From: Acidobacteriaceae bacterium
Lineage (GTDB): Bacteria > Acidobacteriota > Terriglobia > Terriglobales > Acidobacteriaceae
Length of the DNA stretch: 11,655 bases
Direction of reading: 5' to 3'
Assembly (NCBI GenBank): GCA_030042915.1
Contig: JASHYS010000126.1
Location: 1-11,655 of the forward strand
Under the pieces are notes generated by a model. That model was given only the letters and a program-made list of their open reading frames with translations. It had not been told where the DNA came from and made no database searches. This document shows positions 1 to 5,843 of this stretch, one piece after another. The translations under genes and the position numbers were made by a program. Position 1 is the first letter of the stretch; every line of letters starts with the position of its first letter.

Positions 1-1866
1 CTGGACGCCGCCAGGACCAAGACGCCGGATTATGCAAAGGATGCCGGCTCGGTGATCCTGTTCGACGAGTACGTGGAAGCGGTGGATGGGCAGGGGCGCG
101 CCACGGAACGCGAGCGGGAGGCGATTCGCATCCTGCAGCCACAGGGCCGGCACGATGGCTGCGCCGTCTCGTATGACGTGGATGAGAAGATCAACTATTT
201 CCGTGAGTGGACGATTGGCGCTGACGAGAAACAGTACCAGGCCAGGGACACCGATTTTGTGGACGAGGGCTTGACCGGCGACGCGATCATGCTTTCGACG
301 CGGAAGGTCCGCATCGTGCATCCTCCGGCTGCCGACGTGGGCGCCACGGTGATCTGCGAGTCAGAAGAGTTGCTGGCGCCGTGGAAGCAGGAAAAGATCT
401 GGGGCATTCAGCACGGCATTCCCGCGGTTCTGCAGGATCTGGAAGTGGATCTTCCCGCGGGCCGCGCGTATGCGGTGTCGTGGCATCGATTTGCTGCGGT
501 GACGCCCACTGAAGTGGAACCCAATCATTGGCGCTGGGAGATCAAGGACATGCACACGCTTGACCTGCGCGGCGTGAAAGCGAGCCCGGACTTGGAGGCC
601 CTGGCAGCGCGCATGTCGGTGACCTGGGGCGACGCGGCCGTAACAGGCAAGGACAACGAGTGGCGGGCATTGGGCCAGTGGACAACGACGCTCGAAGCCA
701 ACCGCGCCGATCCGACCCCGGAGATCACTGCCAAAGCGCAGGAGCTTGCGGCGGGCGCGCCGGATTTTTACTCCAAGCTCAAGAAGATCACCGAATACAT
801 CCAGAAAAATATCCAGTACTTCGTTGTTTTGCGCGAAATTGGCGGCATGCAGGCCCACTACGCCGGCGACATCTTTCGCAATCGCTACGGAGACTGCAAG
901 GACAAGACAACCCTTTTGATTGCGATGTTGCAGGCGGTGGGCATCAAGGCCTTTTATGTGCCGGTCGACGACCGTCGCGGGGTGGTCGATCCGGATGCGC
1001 CGTCGCTTGCGGGCAACCACATGATCACGGCCATCGAAGTGCCGGCGGATGTGACCGATCCACGCCTGATGGCGATGGTGAAGGCGAATGACGGCAAGCG
1101 CTACCTGATCTTCGATCCCACCAACGAACGGATACCGGTGGGGAATCTGCCTTCGTATGAGCAGGGCGGCTATGGGCTTTTGGCAGCGGGAGCCGCGAGC
1201 CAGGTAATCGAACTGCCGGTGTTGCCGCCGGACACGAATGGCAAAGACCGCAAGGGAACATTCACGCTGTCGGACGACGGCGCGTTAACCGGAATGGTGG
1301 AAACCACGAGCACCGGTTCGCTGGGAGCGCGGCTGCGCATCGACCTGAAGGAAACCACCGAGAAAGAGCAGCGGGACGAGCTGGAAAAGTCAGTGGCGTA
1401 CGACCTGCCGGGTGTTGTGCTGGACAGCTACAAGTACATTCAGCCGCCCGACCTGGATAAACCGCTGGAACTCGATTACAAAGTGACCGTGCCGCAATAC
1501 TCGCATCATGCCGGCCCTTTGCTTTTGGTGCGGCCCCGCGTTGTGGGCGACGATGCTACCCCGTTTGACGACAAGCCGCGCTCGCTGCCCATTGACCTGT
1601 CAGCCACGGGCGATTGGCGCGACAGCTTCGACATCACGCTGCCGCCGGGCTATGTTGTGGACGAAACTCCCGATCCAGTGAGCATGGATATGGACTTCGC
1701 CAGCTATCACTCGGCAACCACCGCCAAAGGCAACGTGCTGCACTATGAGCGCGAATACGTCGTGCGCCAGGTGGAGCTTCCGGCGGAGAAGGCTGTGGAG
1801 TTTCGCAAGCTCGAAGGCGCGATTCTTTCCGACGAAAAAGGCACCGCGGTGCTGAAAAAGCAGTAA
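1..1866 (+). CDS. DUF3857 / transglutaminase-like domain protein, 5' end outside window
   Basis: This is a partial gene. The reading frame is open to base 1, so the GTG at 52 is only the first in-window start codon and the real start lies upstream. About 621 residues are visible. The N-terminal half matches the DUF3857 type (beta-rich, ending near WRWEIKDM). A transglutaminase-like core follows, with Cys in YGDCKDKTT (codon 895-897), His in NHMITAI (1018-1020) and Asp in IFDPTNE (1114-1116). These three are spaced like the Cys-His-Asp triad of the transglutaminase/protease fold. The last third is beta-rich and resembles the C-terminal domain usual in these proteins (DUF3858-like). Members are usually exported or periplasmic, but the signal region is not in the window. 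The substrate is unknown, and the intact triad argues for a catalytically competent enzyme. It ends 171 nt before the next gene on the same strand. Confidence 0.88.
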   Translation: MDAARTKTPDYAKDAGSVILFDEYVEAVDGQGRATEREREAIRILQPQGRHDGCAVSYDVDEKINYFREWTIGADEKQYQARDTDFVDEGLTGDAIMLSTRKVRIVHPPAADVGATVICESEELLAPWKQEKIWGIQHGIPAVLQDLEVDLPAGRAYAVSWHRFAAVTPTEVEPNHWRWEIKDMHTLDLRGVKASPDLEALAARMSVTWGDAAVTGKDNEWRALGQWTTTLEANRADPTPEITAKAQELAAGAPDFYSKLKKITEYIQKNIQYFVVLREIGGMQAHYAGDIFRNRYGDCKDKTTLLIAMLQAVGIKAFYVPVDDRRGVVDPDAPSLAGNHMITAIEVPADVTDPRLMAMVKANDGKRYLIFDPTNERIPVGNLPSYEQGGYGLLAAGAASQVIELPVLPPDTNGKDRKGTFTLSDDGALTGMVETTSTGSLGARLRIDLKETTEKEQRDELEKSVAYDLPGVVLDSYKYIQPPDLDKPLELDYKVTVPQYSHHAGPLLLVRPRVVGDDATPFDDKPRSLPIDLSATGDWRDSFDITLPPGYVVDETPDPVSMDMDFASYHSATTAKGNVLHYEREYVVRQVELPAEKAVEFRKLEGAILSDEKGTAVLKKQ

Positions 1867-1897
1867 GCCGGACGCGCGGCGGGGAATGCATGCGGTA

Positions 1898-1914
1898 GAG
1901 GTTCGCCCTCGTTT
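1898..1914 (+). terminator. Weak hairpin with short T run after the transglutaminase-like gene
   Basis: GAGG and CCTC pair around a 5-nt TTCGC loop, followed by GTTTT, 32 nt after the stop codon. The stem is only 4 bp, so this is a weak candidate. The string GAGGTTCGCCC recurs at 1995-2005, so the hairpin may instead be part of a short direct repeat. Confidence 0.22.
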
Positions 1915-1977
1915 TGCCCCCTGTAAAGCTTGATTCCTGCCAGCCTTTTTGCCGGATCAATCGACGAACCGTTGCCC

Positions 1978-1983
1978 TATACT
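1978..1983 (+). promoter_or_regulatory. Candidate -10 element for the MerR-type gene
   Basis: TATACT matches five of six bases of the sigma-70 -10 consensus and lies in the gap before the regulator. I find no convincing -35 at 16-18 nt. The in-frame GTG at 1993 begins 9 nt after the hexamer, which would make a nearly leaderless message. The chosen ATG at 2038 would have a leader of roughly 48 nt. Confidence 0.3.
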
Positions 1984-2037
1984 CCGAGCAGAGTGAGGTT
2001 CGCCCCCCTGATCGACGCGGCCTCCTCAACTATTTCT

Positions 2038-2523
2038 ATGGCTACTCAACTAAACCGCAAGCAAGTCTACGAGCCGCCCGCAATTCCGGACCGCCTTTAC
2101 TTCAAGATTGGAGACGTGGCCCGCCTGTGCGGCGTGGAAACCTACGTTTTGCGCTTCTGGGAGTCGCAGTTTCCGCAACTGAAGCCTAACAAGAGTGGGA
2201 CCGGGCAGCGGCTTTATCGCCGTCGCGACGTAGAGATGGCGCTGGAGATCAAGCGCCTGGTTCACGCCGAGGGGTATACGCTGGTGGGCGCGCGGCAAAC
2301 CCTGGAGCAGGGGCAGCGCCGCCCTGCCGGCAAGATCAATGAGAAGAATGGATTGGCAGCCGACCCAGGCAAACGGCGGGACGCAGTTGCCTCGGCGATC
2401 GGCCACGCGCGCGCCGAGCTGCGCGAACTTATCAACCTGCTGAGTACGCCGGTGCGGCAACCGGCAAGACCCCGCGGCCGGCTGACCGCCATGGCCGCAT
2501 CGGGGTCGCTGTTCTCTTCGTAG
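2038..2523 (+). CDS. MerR-family transcriptional regulator (short, no effector domain)
   Basis: A 161-residue DNA-binding protein. Residues 22-42 (YFKIGDVARLCGVETYVLRF) form the helix-turn-helix of the MerR superfamily. LRFWESQFPQLKP and GQRLYRRRDVEMALEIKRL (about 57-74) follow as wing and second helix pair. EGYTLVGARQTLE (79-90) is typical of the stand-alone MerR-like proteins found near core genes in many Gram-negative bacteria. The C-terminus (100-161) is basic and low in structure, with no metal- or drug-binding cysteines or GyrI-like domain, so an inducer is not evident. I chose ATG 2038 because homologues start shortly before the HTH. No Shine-Dalgarno precedes it, and the frame is open upstream to a GTG at 1993 and a TTG at 1930. 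It converges on rplI. Confidence 0.85.
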   Translation: MATQLNRKQVYEPPAIPDRLYFKIGDVARLCGVETYVLRFWESQFPQLKPNKSGTGQRLYRRRDVEMALEIKRLVHAEGYTLVGARQTLEQGQRRPAGKINEKNGLAADPGKRRDAVASAIGHARAELRELINLLSTPVRQPARPRGRLTAMAASGSLFSS

Positions 2524-2555
2524 TTCACTGCAGGCCAGGCCGTTCCAGCGATTTT

Positions 2556-2575
2556 CTTCCGGACGTGGAAGCGTT
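2556..2575. terminator. Hairpin between convergent merR-type gene and rplI
   Basis: CTTCC (2556-2560) and GGAAG (2567-2571) form a 5-bp stem with a 6-nt loop in the 57-nt gap between the two convergent stop codons. On the plus strand it is followed by CGTTTTG. On the minus strand it is followed by AAAATCG, so the signal is better for the plus-strand gene. The position suits a terminator, but the stem is short. Confidence 0.4.
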
Positions 2576-2580
2576 TTGTG

Positions 2581-3108
2581 CTATTCGGCTGCAGATTCTT
2601 CCGCGGCCGGCTCGGCGGCGCTTTCGGCAGCGGCGGGCGGCACAGTTTCGGCCTCTTCCTCTTCCACCTCGGCTTGAACTTTCACTGACACACGCGCCGT
2701 GACCTCGCGGTGCAGGCGAATGGCGACCGTGAAATCGCCCACGCTCTTGATGGGGTCGCCCAGCTGGATCTTGCGGCGGTCGACCTCGTGGCCTTGCGTA
2801 GCCAGCTCGTGAGCGATGTCGGCCGAAGTGACCGAGCCGAACAGATGTCCGGCCTCACCCGCCTTGCGCGTAAAGCTGAGAGCGACTGTGTTGAGCTTGG
2901 CGGCCAGTTCCTCGGCCTGCGCCTTTTCAGAAGCTGAGCGGCGCGCCGCGGCGGCCTTCATCTGCTCGATGACGGCCTTGTTGGCGGCGGTGGCCTGCAT
3001 GGCCAGCTTGCGCGGCAGCAGGTAATTGCGGGCATAGCCGTCGGCCACCTTCACCACTTCTCCGCGAAAGCCCAGGTCGGCTACATCTTCTCTCAAAATC
3101 ACTTCCAT
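2581..3108 (-). CDS. rplI: 50S ribosomal protein L9
   Basis: A 175-residue protein that binds 23S rRNA near the L1 stalk and helps keep reading frame. The N-terminal domain opens MEVILREDVADLGFRGEVV with the signature GYARNYLLPRKLA (residues about 24-36). A long connecting helix rich in Ala/Glu/Lys follows. The C-terminal domain holds LFGSVTSADIA and ends around the REVTARVSVKV segment. The usual length is about 150 residues. Here an extra acidic Ala/Glu tail of some 28 residues follows. The start at 3108 is fixed by GGAGA (3116-3120) 7 nt upstream, and the frame continues open before it without homology. It is the last gene of the minus-strand block, 158 nt after rpsR, and that gap carries a hairpin repeat. 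Confidence 0.97.
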   Translation of the reverse strand: MEVILREDVADLGFRGEVVKVADGYARNYLLPRKLAMQATAANKAVIEQMKAAAARRSASEKAQAEELAAKLNTVALSFTRKAGEAGHLFGSVTSADIAHELATQGHEVDRRKIQLGDPIKSVGDFTVAIRLHREVTARVSVKVQAEVEEEEAETVPPAAAESAAEPAAEESAAE

Positions 3109-3129
3109 GGGAAAATCTCCAAATCTCTC

Positions 3130-3213
3130 GTCCCCGGCGGTGCGGGCCCGGGGGCTCAAGCCCCAAGGCACGTTCTGCGCCGGCTTTGGCACGACTAAAG
3201 TCATGCCCTGATA
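3130..3213 (-). repeat. Two-hairpin interspersed repeat between rpsR and rplI
   Basis: This stretch contains GGGGCTCAAGCCCC (3151-3164, a 6-bp perfect stem with a 2-nt loop). It also contains a 20-nt imperfect palindrome at 3188-3207, where GGCAcGACT pairs with AGTCaTGCC. On the minus strand it reads as a spurious peptide containing SGHDFSRAKAG. From memory, GHDFSRA-type peptides recur as false short proteins in acidobacterial genomes, which would mark this as a dispersed intergenic repeat. Boundaries are approximate. It lies in the rpsR-rplI gap and could affect transcript processing or the L9:S18 ratio, but that is inference. Confidence 0.6.
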
Positions 3214-3266
3214 CAAATCTGGAAGGCAACTACGCCGTTCGCAAAGTGCCGCCCGTTGGCGCCCTG

Positions 3267-3614
3267 TCAGTGCCTGGTGGCAAACGGCAGCAGCGCGATG
3301 TTGCGCGCCTGCTTGATGGCGCGGGTGAGGCGGCGCTGGTGCGTGGTGCAAACGCCGGTCAAACGCCGCGGCACGATTTTTCCGCGCTCGGCGACAAACT
3401 GCTGCAGCAACCTGACGTCGCGATACGGGATGGCATCGATCTTTTCGGTGCAGAACTTGCACACCTTCTTGCGGCGAAAGAATTTGCCGCGGCCGCCGGG
3501 ACCGCCTGCGCCGCGGGGTCCGCCACGCGGGCCGCCGCCGGGCCCCGGCGCAGCTTGTGGAGTTGCAGGTGCGTCCGACGCAGCGGGCGCCTTGGCTTGG
3601 GTTTCTTCAGGCAT
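3267..3614 (-). CDS. rpsR: 30S ribosomal protein S18, with N-terminal extension
   Basis: A 115-residue protein that pairs with S6 on the platform of the 30S subunit. The family core spans about residues 44-112: [11 protein letters not shown], then IDYRDV-like [26 protein letters not shown] and [19 protein letters not shown]. Usual S18 proteins have 75-90 residues. The first 43 residues here are a Pro/Gly/Ala/Arg-rich, probably disordered leader. C52, C55, C89 and H92 make a CxxC...CxxH set that could hold zinc, as in the Cys-containing class of S18. GAGGA (3621-3625) sits 6 nt before the ATG and confirms that the extension is translated. It lies 49 nt after rpsF with no ssb in between. Confidence 0.96.
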   Translation of the reverse strand: MPEETQAKAPAASDAPATPQAAPGPGGGPRGGPRGAGGPGGRGKFFRRKKVCKFCTEKIDAIPYRDVRLLQQFVAERGKIVPRRLTGVCTTHQRRLTRAIKQARNIALLPFATRH

Positions 3615-3663
3615 CGTGTTTCCTCATTCCATTTCTTTGTTCCGGCACGGCCGGAGAGTTTTT

Positions 3664-4074
3664 TTACGCGCTGGCCTGCACCGGCTCACTCGGTTCTGAA
3701 GAGGCAGGCGCGGCGCTCGCCGGCTCGGCGCTGGTTTTGCGGCGCGTGCCGCGCAGCGCCTTCATTTTGGCCAGCCGCTTCTCTTCCTCGTCCATGCGCA
3801 CACTGATGAACTTGATCACCGGCTCAGTGTCGCGCAGGCGGCGTTCCAGCTCCGTCACCACGGCGCCGTTGGCCTCGATGGTGAGCAAAATGTAGTTGCC
3901 GTCGGCAAATTTGCGCACCAGGTAGGCGAGCTTGCGGCGGCCCATTTTCTCCGCCGACTTGACCACGCCCCCACCGGAGGTCACCGTGGAGCTAAACCCG
4001 GTGAGCAGCTTTTCGACTTCTTCGTCCTCCAAATCGGGACGGACGATAAACATCACTTCGTATAAACGCGACAT
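3664..4074 (-). CDS. rpsF: 30S ribosomal protein S6
   Basis: A 136-residue protein that binds the central domain of 16S rRNA together with S18. The core (about 1-98) has the ferredoxin-like pattern: YEVMFIVRPDLEDEEVEKL, then MGRRKLAYLVRKFADGNYIL, and the last strand VIKFISVRMDEE. A Ser/Ala/Pro/Glu-rich tail of about 30 residues follows. The family commonly has a variable acidic tail (E. coli S6 is extended with glutamates by RimK), but I cannot say whether that happens here. GAGGA (4081-4085) is 6 nt before the ATG. It is followed by rpsR and preceded by pth, with a 66-nt gap that contains short direct repeats. Confidence 0.97.
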   Translation of the reverse strand: MSRLYEVMFIVRPDLEDEEVEKLLTGFSSTVTSGGGVVKSAEKMGRRKLAYLVRKFADGNYILLTIEANGAVVTELERRLRDTEPVIKFISVRMDEEEKRLAKMKALRGTRRKTSAEPASAAPASSEPSEPVQASA

Positions 4075-4087
4075 CTCTGTTCCTCAC

Positions 4088-4119
4088 AGTTCGCAGTTCC
4101 AGGTTCGTAGTTCGCAGTT
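4088..4119. repeat. Short direct repeats in the pth-rpsF gap
   Basis: AGTTCGCAGTT occurs at 4088-4098 and again at 4109-4119, with the related GGTTCGTAG between them, giving a 21-nt period. The array begins 3 nt beyond the rpsF Shine-Dalgarno. The neighbouring 4120-4170 is pyrimidine-rich on the plus strand, with several TTCCCT/TTCCTG words. There is no hairpin and no gene here. Confidence 0.5.
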
Positions 4120-4140
4120 GCATTTTCGATTTCCTGTTCC

Positions 4141-4863
4141 CTACTCACCATTCCCTGCCCTTTCGTCTTTCCTGTTGAATTCGTTCATAGCGGCAGCGGG
4201 TCCCAGTTCGAGAATCTTTCGCACCGCCATCGCCACCCGATCCAGCACCTCGTCGAGCACCGCCAGATCGGCCTTGCGCATGGGCGAGAGCAGGTAATCC
4301 CGTCCCGGCCGCCTTCGGCCACCGGCGGCAAGCGCGTCGGGGCTCGATGCAACTCCGCCGCCTGGCGCCTGGATGCCCGGCCGATCGGGCGCAACGCCGA
4401 TGCGCAGCCGCAACCACTCTTCCGTTCCCAGGGCGCCGGTTACGCTGCGTGCTCCGTTGTGCCCCGCAGTCGAACCGCGCTCCCTGATTTTGAAGCTTCC
4501 CAAGGGCAGATCGAGCTCGTCGTAGATTACGAGCAGATCGTGTGCCGGGTCGGCTTCGAACTCGTGAATCAAAGCGGCCACAGCAGCGCCGCTGAGATTC
4601 ATAAACGTCTCCGGTTTGGCCAGAACCACTTTGCGGCCGGCGATGCGGCAGGTCGCGGTGGTAGCCCGGCTACGCCGGTTCTGGATCACAACGCCCTCCT
4701 GCTGGGCGATGCGATCGACGGCCATGAATCCCGCGTTGTGCGGGGTCCACAGATACTCGAGACCGGGATTACCGAGGCCCACGATCAGGAATGGACCACG
4801 CCCGGGTTCCCCGGCGGACGATTTCCGGTCGCTGGGGTGAACAGACTCGCTTGCGTCATCCAA
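4141..4863 (-). CDS. pth: Peptidyl-tRNA hydrolase
   Basis: A 240-residue protein that cleaves the ester bond of peptidyl-tRNAs dropped by ribosomes, recycling tRNA in the cytoplasm. It has the family signature LIVGLGNPGLEY with N32, the catalytic His in PHNAGF (H42), ETFMNLSG with N89, YDELDLPLG with D115, and GSTAGHNG with N136. A Gly/Ala/Pro-rich insert of about 20 residues (near 166-187) sits before DYLLSPM, and the usual length is about 190-200. The only usable start in frame before the first beta strand is the TTG at 4863-4861. The codon before it is GCC and the one before that is the TAA of rplY, so the two genes share a frame and are 3 nt apart. No Shine-Dalgarno fits the TTG, which suggests translation by re-initiation after rplY. 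Confidence 0.93.
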   Translation of the reverse strand: MDDASESVHPSDRKSSAGEPGRGPFLIVGLGNPGLEYLWTPHNAGFMAVDRIAQQEGVVIQNRRSRATTATCRIAGRKVVLAKPETFMNLSGAAVAALIHEFEADPAHDLLVIYDELDLPLGSFKIRERGSTAGHNGARSVTGALGTEEWLRLRIGVAPDRPGIQAPGGGVASSPDALAAGGRRRPGRDYLLSPMRKADLAVLDEVLDRVAMAVRKILELGPAAAMNEFNRKDERAGNGE

Positions 4864-4866
4864 GGC

Positions 4867-5610
4867 TTACTTCTTTGCTCCCGCCTCGGGCTTTTTGCCG
4901 GCTGCAGCCGCACCCGCTTCGGGCTCGGCCTTGCCCTTCTTGATGACTTCAGGCTCAGTCGGCGCCGCAGCACCCTCGCCCGGCGCTGCCGCCGCTGCTC
5001 CCGGCTCTGCCGCAGCCGCTTCAGCAGCCTCGGGCGCCGCAACCACTTCTTCACGAATGTGGACGACGTGGGCCACGGTTGCATCTTCCGGAGTCAGATA
5101 CTTGATCTTGTCGGAGTGAGGCAGACCGTTGACGCGAATCACCTGGTGCATTCCCAACTCGCTCACATCCACATCGATGTGATTGGGAATATCAGCGGGC
5201 AGACACTCAACCTCGACTTCGCGCATCACCTGGTCCAGGACTCCACCCTCGGTCTTGACGCCCACTGGAGTGCCCAGCAGCTTGACGCGCACGCGTACGC
5301 GCAGAACCTTGTCGAGGGCGATGCGCTTCAGATCGATATGGATCAGCCGATCCTTGATGGGCTCATACTGCCAATCGACGATCATGGCCTTGGCAGTGGG
5401 TTGGCCTGCCACTTCGACATCAATAATGGTGTTGTGCCCGGTGTCAGAATGGAGGATCCGCGAGATTTGCTTGGGATCGACTTCGACGGCCACGGGATCG
5501 CGGCCGGGACCATAGAGCACGGCTGGAATCTTGCCTGCGGCGCGAACGCGGCGCGCGGCATTCTTGTTGAATTTCCCTTCTCGGGGTTTGGCTACAACGA
5601 CTTCCGGCAT
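4867..5610 (-). CDS. rplY: 50S ribosomal protein L25 (Ctc / TL5 type)
   Basis: A 247-residue protein of the long L25/Ctc form that binds 5S rRNA; in some bacteria it is a general stress protein. The N-terminal 5S-binding domain (about 1-95) has GKFNKNAARRVRAAGKIPAV, LYGPG and HIDLKRI. The C-terminal TL5-type beta domain (about 98-185) has PVGVKTEGGVLDQVMREVEVECLPADIP-like segments and HIDVDVSELG. The last 60 residues are Ala/Glu/Pro/Lys repeats that run well past the usual end. I chose ATG 5610 because homologues begin at this point. The frame is open further to a TTG at 5661, but those codons lie in an interspersed repeat. A weak GAGAA precedes the ATG. It is followed directly by pth, an ancient pairing. 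Confidence 0.95.
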   Translation of the reverse strand: MPEVVVAKPREGKFNKNAARRVRAAGKIPAVLYGPGRDPVAVEVDPKQISRILHSDTGHNTIIDVEVAGQPTAKAMIVDWQYEPIKDRLIHIDLKRIALDKVLRVRVRVKLLGTPVGVKTEGGVLDQVMREVEVECLPADIPNHIDVDVSELGMHQVIRVNGLPHSDKIKYLTPEDATVAHVVHIREEVVAAPEAAEAAAAEPGAAAAAPGEGAAAPTEPEVIKKGKAEPEAGAAAAGKKPEAGAKK

Positions 5611-5653
5611 TTCTCGTTTTCTCTTTTCTTTGAAAGATCGGGCACGGGAATAC

Positions 5654-5684
5654 AGCTTCAAGCTTTTAGCCGCTAGCTTCTAGC
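5654..5684 (+). repeat. Single copy of the GCTAGC-rich interspersed element
   Basis: This copy contains AGCTTC, then TTTTAGCC and GCTAGCTTCTAGC. It matches the copy at 7030-7060 at 28 of 31 positions by my alignment. It has no inverted partner within the 233-nt rplY-prs gap, unlike the copies near the tRNA. It ends about 45 nt before the rplY start codon, in the leader of that gene. Confidence 0.75.
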
Positions 5685-5728
5685 CGGCTCGTTATGCAAT
5701 CGGCTGGATCATTCCGCTCCCTTTGTAA

Positions 5729-5779
5729 GGCCAGCCTCGAGCTGGCCGTTGCTGCTATGCAGCAGATCAACTAATCTGC
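5729..5779. other. Cluster of three hairpins in the prs-rplY gap
   Basis: Three adjacent inverted repeats lie downstream of prs. GGCCAGC pairs with GCTGGCC (5729-5747, 7 bp, 5-nt loop). GCTGC pairs with GCAGC (5751-5763). GCAGAT pairs with ATCTGC (5762-5779). The second and third overlap by two bases, so they exclude each other. No T run follows on the minus strand, so an intrinsic terminator is not clear. RNA processing, attenuation or a repeat remnant are all possible. Confidence 0.45.
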
Positions 5780-5843
5780 CGCCCCGTTTCTCGCTTCCTC
5801 AGTAAAACGCGACTTTCAATCTCCCACGCAGCGGGCTGGAAGA

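Noticed and set aside
3109..3462. Upstream extension of the rplI frame, and a separate small frame reading GHDFSRA
   Set aside because: L9 starts at 3108 with its own Shine-Dalgarno. The upstream codons run through the hairpin repeat and the rpsR gene, so these peptides are translations of noncoding or antisense DNA.
4459..5676. 405-codon plus-strand open frame across pth and rplY
   Set aside because: It is exactly antisense to two well-recognised genes with intact motifs. Its composition reflects the reverse of the Ala/Glu-rich L25 tail, and it has no recognisable domain or ribosome site.
5729..5779. Riboswitch or ribosomal-protein leader for rplY
   Set aside because: Three simple hairpins are visible, but I could not match them to any known leader motif, and no alternative terminator pairing is evident. 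Recorded only as a hairpin cluster.
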